From positions 10,829,001-10,893,000 of the forward strand of contig CM062214.1 in the NCBI GenBank assembly GCA_031216445.1: a DNA stretch of 64,000 nt, in the 5' to 3' direction. A program made the position numbers and the translations under genes. Shown piece after piece: positions 13,620-26,914 of the stretch. The DNA is from Lateolabrax maculatus. Its lineage: Eukaryota > Chordata > Actinopteri > Acropomatiformes > Lateolabracidae. The notes beneath the pieces are model-generated. The model was not told where the DNA came from, did not search any database, and saw only the letters and a program-made list of their open reading frames with translations. The number at the start of each line of letters is the position of its first letter. Positions within the stretch are counted from its first letter, which is position 1.

Positions 13620-14000
13620 TAGACAGTGATCAGAGTCCTGAACCCCAGCTGCTCTGCTCCACCGCTCACAGTCCCCTCACCCGCTGTGATCCACATCGCT
13701 CTGTTACTGACAAGCTAACGGATTGGTTCACCAACATTAAATCACTTACCTCTAGAGGGATCCGGCCACACAGTTTGGTCTCATTTGTCCAGGTTTTGAG
13801 AATATTGTCTCTGGGATTTCTTCCTCCACCCTGACGCAATGAGGAGGCGAATGGAGTTTCATCTGTTTTGCTCACATCATTGAAAAATTGCATTTAAATT
13901 CCAGAGGCATCGTTTCTTTCTCGTTTGCTCTGAATAATCAACAGAAACACTCTGTCAGTTTTAATGAAAACTGTTGACACTAAGGTCTGTGGATTATCTA
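13620..14000. repeat. Probable dispersed teleost repeat fragment
   Basis: The text around 13780-13890 (TTTTGAGAATATTGTCTCTGG, ATTTCTTCCTCCACCCTGA, GGAGTTTCATCTGTTTTGCT) and the block near 13960-14000 (CTGTTGACACTAAGGTCTGT) match a widespread percomorph repeat as I remember it. No coding content is visible. Confidence 0.4.
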
Positions 14001-14199
14001 CAGCGTGAAAGAGACATTCAGTGGGTTTCCATTTGCCTGTTATTGTCTACAAAGAGTGGAATTGCTGAAAATTCATTAACTTTTTACGCTTTTGGGAGGT
14101 GGAAAAGTTGGTATATTGATAAAAAGAAAACCATGTAATTTTTCCATCATGTTTTGCTCATTAAATTTTGTGCTACATTTGGATGGAAACCAGGTGAAG

Positions 14200-14600
14200 T
14201 CAGTCCACCACTGTGGTCCGGACTGAAATATCCCAACAACTATCGGATTGATTGCCATAAGAGACATTCATTTTCCCCAGATGATGAATCCTACTGACTT
14301 TGGTAAACCTGACTTTCTTTTCTAGCGCCACCATGAGGTTGACATTTGTGATTGCCATTACATTTTCTACATATGTCCGTTCAGTATGAATTGTAATAAC
14401 TTTGGTGATTCCATGCCTTTTCATCTAGGGCCATTTTCCTTGAAAAAAAAAGTATTTTTCAAATACGTCCAAAAATAATGACATCAGCCTCAGCTGTACT
14501 TTGTGTTTAAATGTTAGCCTGCTAACACTCTAAACTAAAATGGTGACCATTTTAAACATTAATCCTACTAAACATCACAGTGCTAGTAAGTCCAAAACAA
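14200..14600 (+). repeat. Dispersed percomorph repeat, copy 1
   Basis: The copy starts with CAGTCCACCACTGTGGTCC, then GACTGAAATATCCCAACAAC, GATGAATCCTACTGACTTTG, GCGCCACCATGAGGTTGACA, ATGAATTGTAATAACTTTGG and CAGCCTCAGCTGTACTTTGT. These are diagnostic blocks of a very common spiny-rayed-fish repeat. A reverse-orientation relative lies at about 26.9-27.1 kb, which confirms from within the window that this sequence is repeated. Confidence 0.7.
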
Positions 14601-17600
14601 AGCTGAAGTCCTCCAGTCCTTACTTAAGTTCTACTCGAGTGCAACCCTCAAGTTTTAAGTCTACTCTATCTGAAAATAATCTTCGCGCTGCCTTCTTCCT
14701 CTTCCTCATGTCTTGGGCCGTCCACCCACTCGCTGCCTTCGCGTAGACATTCCTGACAGCGTCTCCTCTCTCTGTCTGAGGCTTCTCTCCGGACAGCTGG
14801 GCCTTAAGCAACTTGATCCCCGCTCAGCAGTGCAGCCGCTGCCGACACTTAGTGTGCATATATACAGCATGTGTGTGCGGTTGCATATATATCCAACACA
14901 CACGCATGTCTTAGATATGAGAGGTGCCACATTCATAAGATTGTCATTGAAAAACAGGCCTACAAAGAGAGACTGTCTGTATTTCGGGAAATATCACCTT
15001 ACTCTGACATATGTTGAGTTTGCTTGTTGTAAACAATTTTTTCTATATTTACGGAGTAGCGGATGTGGTCTGGACGTAAAAAGCTATTAGGTTGCATCAA
15101 GGAGACGTCTCACAAACAGAAAACGACAGGTCAACACCCTGCTGGTGTTTTGGTGTCGTAATCTCTGAAAAGTGTCACTGAGTCCCATGATTCCCGACCA
15201 GAGGTTTTATTTAAAATCGGTCTGTCTCAGCGTATATGACACAATATCCTCATTCGGGATTGTGTCCTTGCCTCTGAGGTTGTCTGAGTTACAGGTTTCT
15301 GACCAGAGAGTGGGCAGATAGAGCTGAAGATGTGACTCAGCACGCAGAAATGGACGTCCATTTCAAAAACACAAAACAAACATCGTTGTCATGCCTACAG
15401 ACAATTAGGAGAATGACGCCTTTGTGGATAAGATGGGGGGGGAGGGACTGGTCCAATTTATCCCCAAGGCCAGATCTGGGAATCAAATGACCTTTATTTG
15501 GATGAAGGAATGATAAATGGGAAACAGCAGTGACCCATGGATAGCTGGGTTTCGGTCAAGCACTTAAGAATTTTCCCTCTTTTACTTCCCAGTTCTGTCT
15601 CTCATAAAGAGCAGTTTGCTTAGAAACTTGGTGACACTATGTTGCCTCAGCCATGGCCTTAGGGTGTGTGTCTCTGTTTTATCTAAGGTATGCGCTCAGG
15701 TATGCGCTCACCTGAGCCATGCGTCACAAAGTGAAAACCTACAGAGGGTTATTTCCAGTAAAACAAGCCTTTGAATAGCAATCTCTCTTAGATAATCCCA
15801 TCCCTGTGGTTTATTAAAACTACAGACCAGCTACACCGCTGCCAGCTTTTTTTAGACGGCTGCAATGTTTGAGGCTCATCAGGCAGACACATGACACAGA
15901 TCTTGGATGTTGTTAGTAATCAGACTTATCCCCCGAGGCCTTACTTAATACCTAATATCCTCGAGCTGTTTGGGTTTTAGGAGTTTTTTATTTACATGAA
16001 GCAGTAGTGTTGTGTCCTGCTGGCGTCAGATTGGACTCTGACGGGAAGAGCGAGTGAGGAAATGATACAGCGGGTTAAAGTGAAACAAAGACACAAGTTA
16101 GTGGCTTACAGGAAGCACAGTGATACCCTCATCCAGTGTGGGGAACTGTACTGAGTCATGACGCATACCTGAGGGAAGTGGTATTAACATGTCATCATGC
16201 TATTACCCTCTGAAATTCCCAGAGAAGCTCTTTCTGAGTTGTAAGGTCACACAAGGTAAGATTTGATGTAATAACACACTGTCGTCATGGCCTGTATCAC
16301 AACCATCAAACTGAGAGCCTTTCATTGATGATTCCGCCATGAATCGATCTTTACCTCATTCATCCTCTTGCTTTAAAGTAAATTGATCATGTTTAACAAA
16401 ATAATCGAAAATCAAGGGTCCACTTTTCAGAGCTTTTAACTGCATATTATAATTTTTTTTTGAACAAGTGGAGTTGGCAGGTGTCATCACGTGATCTAAG
16501 TTTGTAACTTTCAGTCACGCGATAACAAGACTGTGAGACGACAGAAGAAGGCAGATGAGATGTGATTGAAAGCTCTGAAAAGGATGAACTTCCATCCTCA
16601 AATGTGCCATTTTGAAAAGCCAGCATGTAAAAGCCAGGATTTGTAGAACCAATGAGTATGAATAATTCCAACGAAACAGCTGCCAACACTGAAGACACTT
16701 CTGACCAGCCACTAAAAATGTGTCATTTTGATTGTTTTAACTGTATCAATTTGTTTAGCAGTGGTTTCAAAGCTTTCTTATAGACCATATATCTGGCAGC
16801 AGAAATGGTGAATCCCTTCACTGTATTGACATATTTTGTCTAAAAACAATCAAATGTAATAATATTTAGTCTTAAAAGTATCAACCTATAAAATGCTTTA
16901 AAAAGTGTAATTTGTTTGTTGAATGTAAACCTGGCTTCCTTCCTTCCCGGCAAAGCTCTGGTTTCTACACACTACAGTGCTCTGACGGACGGAGTCAATT
17001 TTCATGTTGAGGCAAACTAAGAGAAAGATTTATATCTGAAAATCAGTACGGATTAAAGTCTTGATATATTGTTATTGCTGTAGAGAATGTGAGTGGCGTT
17101 TGTGTGGGAGTTCTGTGAGATGACGAAATGGAGTGAGACATGTTTCTTCTGGCCACCAACCTTCACCTCACAACACCCCGCTTAGCTGTTACTCCATGCA
17201 CACTGCCTCAGCTTGTCAGCCCCACATCTCATGTTTACAATAAACGCCTCTGAATCAGACATTTCGTCTTACTCAGTTTTAAAACGGGAGTGTAATTGAA
17301 GATGTGTATATGCGTCGGTGGCTTTTTCTCACAGCCTGTATTTATCTGAATTTATCTTTTCCTCAGGAAAGTAACAATGTATTCACTGTTGCGCAGCCAT
17401 GCTCCGTCCACATAATGACGGCCTGTGGTTCGATGACGCCAAGGCTGCAAGTATGGCCTGAGTGTGTGCCAGTGCTGCGTCAGAGGATGTTTGTATCAGA
17501 GTGGAAGACGCAGTGTGTGTGTGTCCTTCTGGTTGGTGGTGTGTGTGTGTCCAGATGAGCGAGGAACTAAAGAAACACCAGATGTGCGGAGGATTATGAC

Positions 17601-19430
17601 GGCTTTTCATCACCCTCTGAAACCACCACGCTTGGATTCATGTGAAAAGCATTTCAGGAGTTGCTTAAAAAAGAAGCACTTTTCTGCATCAAACTGTCTA
17701 GGAAAGAATAGCACGACCTGGTGACGGCACCGCTGTGTGTTGCTTGGCTCAATGGCCAACGGTGTGTATGTGTGTGTGTGAGCTTAAAGTGGTGCCAATT
17801 TGTGAAGCAGTATTTTTAGAGAGGGGGCCCGTTCGCTCCGGTAATACTCCTCAGATCACCCTTTGATGCGTTCATTGTAGTGTGATCCTACTTCAAAGCC
17901 GCACGCGGGGGCCAGATGGGACAGGGAGGCGGGTGTGACTCTGCTACCATACACTTCATTACTGCGGGCCTCAGATTCGGCTCTCTGTCACCTCTGACCT
18001 TCGGGCATTTGTGTGCATAACACACTTCCACTCCGCAAGATCCACAGCCGGAGGTATTCGTGTGCAGGAGGGCAGAGAGAACACGTTTTTGTTTTTGGTC
18101 CGCCGTTTTTTTTGCCCTGACTTTCGACACAAAACATTGTTAGTTAATTGTCCACTGTTTTAGCTTCAATATCATCAATCAAACTCTGCCTCAGTATCAG
18201 ATCAACTGAGCCCTTTAAAAACACATCTGTGTGATTTCTTTTCTTCTGTTATTTTGTTTCATTTCTCTAAGTTTGACCATTCCCAGAAATACTTGTATTT
18301 CATGCAGCATTGTATGTCAATATGTGAAGCACTTTGTAGCTCTTATTTTTCAATTTGCCATGGTAATAAAGTTTACCTATACTTCTAAATTCAATATTTT
18401 TCAAGGGGCTCTTGATCATCTTGGCTGAATGAAATGTTCAGTATTCTGTCTTTTTCACAGACTTTCTGTGCATTAATAAACATAACCAACCCCAGGTTTT
18501 AAGTGTATTGTTTGAATCCACTGCTAACATAAGACAAGTGTAAATCAGAATTATATACATACTATGAGGCATATTTATTCAAAGCTTATTATGACTTATT
18601 AAATATGCCTAACCAACATCTGGCTATACAGCTCATTTGAAATGATCAACTTTTAATCTGCGTTTTATTATCTCTCTTTTGTAACCTTCACAAGGTCCTC
18701 TGAGTATGACTAAAGCCATGCTCACTGGTTTTATAACCGTAATTAAATAGGTGTGTATGTGGTCTCACATTATGCCCATTCACACAGCCTTTATTCTCTG
18801 ATAACAGGGCAGTAAAGTGGACTTCCTGTGTGTTTTCTCTGACGTGTAAAGAATAGAGGCACCTGATAAGGAGGCCGCGGAAGAATTTGTCATCTGAACA
18901 CCTGTTAGAAAGCTGCCCGAACATCAACTAAAATCCGAGTTCATCTTTTGTAGAGCTCATAGAAACGCACATATAACAAATGAAAATGCCACTTTCTAAA
19001 TGCACCTTTTTAGCGTTCACACCCCTACAGCGAGCTATAAACCTACCACACCTTGGAAGCAGTTAGGGTGTGTTCAAAGGCTCCACTGGGCCTTTTAAGT
19101 GTCCCCTGCTGCTGAGTAAGTCTGCTTATCAGTTATGACTCAAGCCTGAAACCCTCCCAGTGACAAAGAGTCACATTCCACCTGACAGCAGAGAGGAAGG
19201 GGACTTTCCTGTCCTGCTGTCCCTTCCTAAGGTTGCATGCCTGGCATTTACTAAGAAATGCTGCTGCTGTGTGAGTGTCCCCCAGTGTCAAATATACTGT
19301 TACTGACTCTATAAAGTGGTAATGAGACCCTAACAGGCCTTCCCACCAAGCAGAAAGGTTCCTTGTTGAGAAAAGAAAAATAAAAAAAAGCAGAGGAGAG
19401 CATGACGTTATGTCAAAAATGCATGAATAT

Positions 19431-19436
19431 TTTATT
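19431..19436 (-). terminator. phlda2: phlda2 polyadenylation signal
   Basis: AATAAA on the minus strand (TTTATT on plus), about 490 bases beyond the phlda2 stop codon, with no other gene between. Cleavage would fall near 19.41 kb. Confidence 0.55.
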
Positions 19437-19774
19437 CAAATAAATACACACTCAAAACACACATTGAAGTAGCAAATAATTTAAACAACACAAAGCTGTT
19501 TGCCAGTAACGCCACATCCTGGAAACAAATAAATTAACATGGTTTTTTTGGGGGGTCATTCCGCCCCGGGAGAGCAAACTTGAAATAGTTTTGACGAGTC
19601 GAGGGGTTGAGTCCCGCGTGTGGAGCGTCTGAAGTCTGTCCGTGTGCCGGCTGCGATCAGCTGTCACCTCTCTCTCTCCGAGAGCTCAGTCCCGAACAAT
19701 CCTTCATCTCCGGACCGGGCGACCTCGTCCTCCGTTTTGGTCCGCGTATCATTTATCTATGGTCCACAGTGACA

Positions 19775-19894
19775 CTGGGGGGAAGGAAGACAGAGAAAAA
19801 CCTCGTCATTAGTCTCAAGATCCCTCCCCGGCGCAGCTTAAGTTTTATTTTTTATTTTTTTTACCAATCTGTGTTCATGCATTGGCTCTCTCAC
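19775..19894 (-). other. phlda2: Predicted 120-bp intron in the phlda2 3'UTR
   Basis: On the minus strand a strong donor (ATATG|GTGAGA, G at 19894) lies about 30 bases beyond the stop codon. A strong acceptor follows (pyrimidine tract ending TTCCTTCCCCCCAG, with the next exon starting at 19774). Human PHLDA2 also has its second exon in the 3'UTR, so the intron position would be conserved. This is inferred from splice signals only. Confidence 0.6.
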
Positions 19895-19924
19895 CATATC
19901 AGGAGCGGTGAGCGGCGCCGCGGC

Positions 19925-20341
19925 TCAGGGCGCCCTCGCCAGGCGCCGCTCCTGCTGGCCGGGCGACGCGCTCTCGTTGTCCTGCCGCGTCTTAAAGTCC
20001 TGGATGGCCTTGCGGTTCTGGAAATCGATCAGGGCCATGGTGATCACCGCGTTCCAGCAGTTCTCTTCGCCGGGGCACCGGAAATCGATCTCCTTATTGT
20101 CCGTGGTCACGATGGTGAAGTAGACGAACTTGCCGGTGCGCTCCACGCAGTCCACCTTCTTGATGGACTGCAGCTTGAGCTCCTTGCCCCGGGAGCGCTT
20201 CTGCGCGTCCGCGTACAGGTTGAGGCTGTCCGTGGTCAGGACGCACGTCTTCCTCTTCCAGAACTGGAGCAGGTTGTCGCTCCTCTTCTCCAGCTCTCCC
20301 TCCTTGAGGACCTGGCCGATCTCCTCCGCTGACATTTTCAT
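19925..20341 (-). CDS. phlda2: phlda2, pleckstrin homology-like domain family A member 2
   Basis: A single-exon frame of 138 codons. The start codon at 20341-20339 follows a short GC-rich leader, and TGA is at 19927-19925. Almost the whole protein is a PH domain: LKEGELEKRSDNLLQFW at about residues 12-28, then VDCVERTGKFVYFTIVTTDN, KEIDFRCPGEENCW and ALIDFQNRKAIQDF near the C terminus. These blocks match PHLDA2 closely, and the length is near that of mammalian PHLDA2 (about 150). The C-terminal tail is short and lacks the Pro/Ala-rich extension. Known for the family: a small cytosolic phosphoinositide-binding protein that restrains growth, imprinted and placental in mammals. Imprinting is not expected in fish. 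PHLDA3 is the alternative; the adjacent nap1l4 favours phlda2. The coding exon is much richer in GC and CpG than its surroundings. Confidence 0.93.
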   Translation of the reverse strand: MKMSAEEIGQVLKEGELEKRSDNLLQFWKRKTCVLTTDSLNLYADAQKRSRGKELKLQSIKKVDCVERTGKFVYFTIVTTDNKEIDFRCPGEENCWNAVITMALIDFQNRKAIQDFKTRQDNESASPGQQERRLARAP

Positions 20342-20506
20342 CCTCTAGTTCTGTGAAGGACCCCCCCCCCTCCACACCACCCTCCTCCAGCGCGCGTCCC
20401 TGCTGCGTCGTCCGAGCGGAGCCCGAGGAAGGAGCGTCTTGTCCGCCGAGGCGTCGGTAATCCAGAGCGAGCTTGTGAATGAGCCGGGGTGGGCTGGGGA
20501 CTTTTT

Positions 20507-20513
20507 TTTTTAT
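20507..20513 (-). promoter_or_regulatory. phlda2: phlda2 TATA box
   Basis: The minus strand reads GCGTATAAAAAAAAAAG, placing TATAAAA about 165 bases upstream of the start codon. That implies a transcription start near 20.48 kb and a leader of roughly 140 bases. Confidence 0.6.
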
Positions 20514-20883
20514 ACGCTGCTCCCGCCCGAGCCCTTCCCACTTGACGTCAGATGATCTGGGGAATGCATCAACAGTTGCCAGTGGAGTAATTCAAGGCTG
20601 CGTGGGCGGAAGCTGGGGGGGGGGGGGGGAGAGAGAGGGCAGAGGAAGTCCTAACGTGGACCTAATTACTCTGCAAACACGTTAATTACTAATCCACATC
20701 CTGCTGCGGTTGGTTGGCCCAAATATTTGCCCACTTCGCGGTCTCATGCGGTTAATTACCAGACGCGCGCCGCCCGAGCCGAGCGCCGGGGTCAGAGCCG
20801 GTGTAAACCATTAAGATCGTCGTCATCCGCCGTGGATACACGTGTAGAGTTTATGATCCAGACGTTTTCCATGACAGCCCTCC

Positions 20884-20906
20884 TTTTTTTTTTTTTTTTT
20901 TTTTTT
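20884..20906. repeat. Poly-T tract (T23)
   Basis: A homopolymer run about 370 bases upstream of the phlda2 TATA box. Confidence 0.9.
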
Positions 20907-22105
20907 CCTTTAATCCTTGACTGCGCCAAGTAGGTGCTGTGCCACCGTGCTCTCCCGTGGTTGTTTTTTAAGAGCCACCGTCTGTGGACGTGAAGCAGCT
21001 GAAATGCGCCCGAACAGCCCGCAAGCACAGTCACACTGCGTGTATGTCAGCAGCCGCACAGAGAGAGACTGGGTGACGAGGTTTGGGAGGCAGTAACAGA
21101 GCCCGGAGTGGACAGAAAAACAAGCAGCCTGTGTGTGTTTTTAATGCGTCATTAAACATTTTAAGCTGGTTCAACATAAAAACTTAAATGTGAGTTATCT
21201 AAAATAAACTGTAACGTTTTTAACATTACTTTGACACAAAGAACCTAAAACTGGCCACTCTTAATGTACACAGGAGTTAGTAGAGAATAGGTGCAAGGCT
21301 GCTTTCAGTGACTGTCTTAATGTATCAGAGGATGAGGGTAGGTTCGCCTTGTTTTCATTATTATTATGAGAGGAAACAACTGTGACTTATCCTAACATGT
21401 ACACACACCAAGTTTCCATCATGTCTGTTTTCTTCAAACTACTTAAAAGCATTGAGTCTTCAGACAGTTGTAACTCTCAAGCAATGCATGATAGGAAAAC
21501 TATGAGCATGTTTTCTGTGCTCTCGGAATTACATTCATTCAACTCATCATTCCAAGTAGTGAACTCAAGTTCTGAAGAACTGAAAAACTAGAAACCCACA
21601 CAAACACAACCCTGACCCCAGAGTCTGATTCCAATCCACCAACCAGGGTGCATCGTACGTGCAACAAGCACCCACTTCAGGCCCTCCTGCCTGCCCTGCT
21701 ATCAGTCCCCTCTCACAGACCTTTTGACCCCCCCCCAGTTTCCCTCAGGAAGTGAAATGTCACACACACACACACACACCAGTTCTCCAGTAATTATGCA
21801 GATAGCTGGGCAACCTTGAGGGAATCAAACCACTTTGTGTCCCTCATGAGTTGGAGAACCACCTGTAAGACTTCACACATCAACACTGCAGACAGTTGAC
21901 AGCACCAAAGGTGTAATGAGTCTGCTTGAGTAGTGGCACTGGAGCGGGATGTGGCGGCCAGTTTAATCCTCCGATTTCAAAGAAAAGGAAACCACATGTT
22001 TGCACTGAGTCAAACAGCATGCCGGCTTCTGTTGAGTGAAGAGGTGCACCACTGCCTCTTTTCCAACCCCTTTGTCGTAGCGGCTTTTCTTTGTGTTGCT
22101 GGGCA

Positions 22106-22158
22106 GTGTGTGTGTGTGTGTGTGTGTCTGTGTGTGTGTGTGTGTTAGTGTGTGTGTG
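22106..22158. repeat. Interrupted (TG)n microsatellite
   Basis: GT/TG dinucleotides with a few interruptions, intergenic. Confidence 0.93.
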
Positions 22159-24076
22159 ATGTGTACATGCGTGCATATATAGGTTTTTGTTTAAAGGAGT
22201 ATTGCGGTGGAGACTCGCAGACATGCCCAGGCAGTGACTCAGAGTGGTGGAGCGCCTTACTTTGGAAGAGTCTGCTTGCCAAAGGAGGGCCAGGTGTGTG
22301 TCAGACAAAGTGTGGATGAATATGTTGTGTCTATCCGTGTGTAAGGATCATCATTTGTTTTCCCTGTGAAGAGGGTTGGAGAATAATAAATGACATGCAG
22401 CAGTAATGTTAATGTTAGCACGTAAGAAAGAAAATACAGAAATTAAATAAAGTGAGTCTGAAGAAGCAGTAATGGGTAACATGCAGAAAGGAGCCCTCAC
22501 AAGTTATAAGAATAAATACGATCCAAATTTAGTCAGTACACCTTAAATTTTCTTCAAATCAACTGTTTTGCCAACATCATAACATCACAAACCACATAGT
22601 GTGACTGCAGTAGAACTGTAATGTGGGACACATTACAGTTCTACTGTTTTCCTTGTTTTCGTGCTCGTGGGATGGTACGACTATTTCTGGAGGGAGTCAG
22701 ACTGTGTGATGGATCTCAGAAGGTGTGTTGTGACAACCTCTGGTTCAAACCAGCGCCCTCTGGATTGCACTGTCTCTGCACAGACAAAACAGAACCCCCA
22801 GAGACACACAGGGAGAGGAAGTGATAATGTGTCATCTGCAACAACTGAGGCGTGTTTTGGTTACAAAATGAACAGATAAAACGTGAGAAACTGAGCACAA
22901 GGATAAAAAAAAATCATCACATGTATGTTGTTCTTTTCACCTTGTTTACTTGAGTGTGGTGGAGTTTTGCAGCCACGGGCACGTGGGTGTGACAAGACAG
23001 CAGGTGGAAGGACCAGAAAGTCCCAGAGTTTGTTCGTCGTGTCGGGGCATGAAGCTGCCGAGGGTTTATTGTGAGTCACGGCACACACAACATATAAATA
23101 CAGAGGAAGTCAACTCAGTGAACCCTACTGAGATTAATTTGTTAAGGTTGAAAATAAGTTATGTGTTAGAGATTCATTTTCTATTTATATTAATACAATG
23201 CATATCTTTTGAGTACTATCTTGCACATTACAATATTCCTTCTACTTAATACTGTGAACCTTTGCCTAACCTCCCTGGTCAATATTTTCCACATCCCTGT
23301 ACAAAACTGTACAGCTCCTTCATTTCATATTTTCCATATTTTTCTTTATGTAATATTTACTCTATTTTGTTTTATATTTTATTGTCAACTTTTTATTTAA
23401 CATGTATACTTCTTCACTTGCAGCACCTGCTTAATGATTTGATGATAATTATTGGACAATTTAAATACGTTTTCATTATATTACATTAATTACAGCAGCA
23501 ATAAAGTGTAAATAAAGGTGTGGACTGTTAACTGTCGTTCCTGGCACAGAAATCAAAGACAGTAATAGACTGCAATATCCTGGGCACAGATGTTTACCAT
23601 AACCTCACATTTCTAAAAACTAAATGGTAATTACTATAGAGGATAGTAGGTGCTCAAACTCAAATATACTATCCATTTCATTTAAAATGTGTTGGATTTT
23701 GGAGGTTTGTAATCAAAAAACAAGGTGACAATTCTCAAGAGTCACTGATTATATGGCTTCATGCAGGATAAATAGGACTTCAGAAAATATTTCGGAAAAA
23801 AAAACATTTTCTTAATCTGGCTTTTGCATTATTGCTTAATTCTGCACGATACAGCAGATAAATATTACATTGTGTGTTTATGCACATGAATGTTTATGTA
23901 TATTGTGTTGGCCAGTGAAGCCTCGGTCTGACAGTGAACTATACATAGTCAGCCTAACAATGGGGAGCAGTATGGATGAGCTGGCTGTGATGGGCCGCTG
24001 ACAAGTACAGCAGAGCCCGCAGGTAACAGCTGCATACTGTGACACGTTTATGACTTTGGCCCGTCTCTCACATACA

Positions 24077-24082
<6 letters not shown>

Positions 24083-24120
<38 letters not shown>
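24083..24120. repeat. (CA)19 microsatellite
   Basis: A pure run of 19 CA dinucleotides. Confidence 0.97.
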
Positions 24121-24121
<1 letters not shown>

Positions 24122-24430
24122 CCTCTTCTGCTCTTGTGCTCTTTGGTGACATGCCCTTGTGATGAGACTCCGGAGCTATTTGAAGCATTGTTCTGATAAG
24201 CCCTGTGTGTGTGTGTCTGTGGCCACGCTGGCATTCAGCAGCGTGGGAAAAAGAACAAATGGCTGATGAGGGCAGCACGCAGTCAAACACAATGCGGCAG
24301 AAGGAACCCTTGGAGAACAATGCAAACCGACATGGCTGCTGTGGTACAGTCACTCTGTGCTGTCTCATGAGGAACTGGGCTGATGGGAGAGTTAAGATTG
24401 CAAAGAGGCTCAAATCTACATCACATTCTT

Positions 24431-24893
24431 TAAAGTAGCAATAGAAGAATGAAAATACTCTTTTACTAAATGGAAATGCAGAAGTATCAAAGTATCAAAA
24501 GTGCTCATTATGTAGAATGGCCACTGTCTTCTATATTATATGTTTTATATTATATTAGAGTAATATATATTTTAATTATTGTTGCATTGACATATATGTA
24601 GCATTTTAATATTGTAGATGGGAAAGATAGGGTTCACTTTAACACATACTTTTGGGTAGTAAATTTACAAAAATGCATTATATTATTTAAGACCATATAT
24701 TTTTATTTTAAATAGTAACCTGCTAAATAAAAAGTAAGTACAGCTGTCAGATGAATGTAGGAGTAAAAGGAACAATATTTCTCTCTAAAATGTAGTGACA
24801 GAGCTGCACAAAGTTCAAAGTTGAAAGTACTCAAGTGGATGTAATTGTACTGCAGTATTTGAGAAAACGAATTTAGTTACATTCCTTCTCTGG
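24431..24893 (+). repeat. AAGTACTC-type dispersed percomorph repeat, copy A
   Basis: Blocks in order include AAAATACTCTTTTACT, AAAAGTGCTCATTATGTAGA, ATGGCCACTGTC, CAGCTGTCAGATGAATGTAG, GGAACAATATTTCTCTC and AAGTACTCAAGTGGATGTA. The ending blocks recur in the copy at 28.1 kb. No coding region. Confidence 0.65.
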
Positions 24894-26914
24894 CCTTATT
24901 ACACTGCTATGTATTTCCAGAGGAAACATAAATGTCACTGCATGTTAATTGTTGTGTCCCACTACTATTAACACATACATTCAACACAAAGGTGTGAGAG
25001 CCATGCAGTCTGTGATAACCACAAATCTTTCTCGCTCCACATGAGCTGTGGGAAGAGGCTTCGGGTAAGAGTTCTGGGATGTGATCTAGCGAGTTGTCCA
25101 GCGCCTCACTCTTGCCAATTTGACTCTGCAAAGAATGGCAGGTATGCAGGTCTGCAACCCTTCTCCCTGCCAGGAATGTAGCATTCACTTTGCTCTCTGC
25201 ATAGCTTCACTGAGGCTTATGTGATAAACCTCGAGTCTTTTCAGTAGACCCAAAACTAATCTGTGGTGGCAGGACCATGGACTGGACCTGAAGGCTTGAT
25301 GGTTTAACCTTTATGGCCGGTGCTCTGCACGACTTTTGGAGGTTTGCTGTAACGATGGTTTGTCCATCATGTTGTGCAGAAACAATGTGGACTTCTAAAA
25401 GAACACTAAGACAATGCCTCATTGTCAGATAATCCACATAAAGCCAAGAAAGACAAAGATGATGAATTTCAAAAAATTCTCCTGAATATTTGCCAATTCA
25501 CGCAGCACTAATTCAACAAGTCTGAATTTGACTGGGGGCCATGAATCAAAATCGATTACCTTAAATTACCTTTTTCTCCCAGGAATCTTAAGACTTAACC
25601 AGAAGTATGTGATGCAATATTTTGGGGGATTTTATTTTTCTGTGCTCACTTTTGTGTATGCCTCTACCTGTTCTTGTAACCCGGGTCTGACTGGCAGCTT
25701 TATCTGTGCACGGAAGTGAAGGATCGTGATTCAGGTTAAACATGCCACACCCAGTTCCCTGTTCATTCATAAATCGAGACAAAGGTGCGCTGCCCTGTCG
25801 CTATGCTGTGATTGGTTGTGAAGCTCGCTTTCCCACACATACCGGGCAGAGAGGTAACTGGTGATAATGCAGTAAAGGCAATAAGATTAGCTCAGCTATA
25901 ACGCCCATTGTTAATAGTCATTCATGTTAAGCACACCTAGATAAACATGAAAGAACAAAGTGTGCCTGGTTGACATGTCACATTAAATGTAATAGATTGT
26001 GTGGAGAACTTTCTGAGAACTCTGGTACATTTTTTTCACAATGGAAAATCAGTTTTTTTAATGACATTTTGGTTTTTCTCCAACAATAACCACCTCAGCT
26101 CCTTCCAATGTTTTCTTTAGTGAAACAGTGACTTGGGTTTGATTCCACGCCCTCGTCTTTCCCATCTCTCCCCATACTGCAATGCTGCTTTTTCCTCCCA
26201 CCGTCCAAAGGCATGCCAGTCAGGTAGACTTGACATTCTCCAGTCTGAAATAAGCAAGTGAAAAAAAAAAAAAAAAAAACACAGACACAATACATGGATT
26301 GTGTTTTGGCCAATACCTGTCAAAATCCGTCCAGATTTCCATCACTGGAGTGATTTGAAAGAGCGTTGGCCTGAGATGAGGGAAAAGATGTTGTGAAACC
26401 CACGCTTAAGTGTTACTCACAGCCTTGTTTGGTCTCTCTCCTGGAGGAGATTGTGCTCTGCTCTCCCCAAGGACGCTGCCCTTCCTGCACAGTTTCCCAT
26501 GAGACCTCTGCAGTGTGTGGCAGGTCTTGTTTATGCAAGGCAGGTGCTGTCGGGAGAGGTTAAGGTGACAGCTGAACTCATTTACTGACATTTGATTCAG
26601 TACTACACAGCAAAATTGCACATGTTTTGCCTTCACGTCTGTGTGGTTTTCTGTGGATTTTTTGTCATTTTTCAGGGTTTTTTCCAGTCAATTTTTAGTT
26701 ACATTTTTTGTCATTCTCACTCACCATTTCTGCAAAAACTCCACATTAATGATGGGGAGAACAGATTTGTCTTTTTACTCCCAGAATGCATAAAATGTCC
26801 ATTAGACATCATATGCAAAGCTTTTGCAGCATGTTTGAAGTGTATTTGAAACTACAGTCAATTGCTGAGGGTTTGTTCATTGTACTAACTTCAGTGGATT
26901 TTCAAGTGAACAAA

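Larger units (their letters stand above)
2781..19400. other. 17-kb interval without a recognisable gene
   Basis: No run of spliceable exons, no known protein motif and no long open frame with coding character is visible on either strand. The interval separates the convergent genes osbpl5 (+) and phlda2 (-). What it holds is repetitive: a long (TG)n, short (CA)n tracts, poly-A/T runs, a foldback element at 5.8-6.1 kb and fragments of dispersed teleost repeats at about 12.1, 13.6 and 14.2 kb. Regulatory elements may well lie here but cannot be seen in a single sequence. Confidence 0.6.

Noticed and set aside
19607..20332. 241-codon plus-strand open frame
   Set aside because: It lies antisense to phlda2 and is open because the phlda2 exon is GC-rich; its protein has no family features.
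24083..24120. Regular repeats considered as a CRISPR-like array
   Set aside because: Simple dinucleotide microsatellite in a vertebrate genome, without unique spacers.
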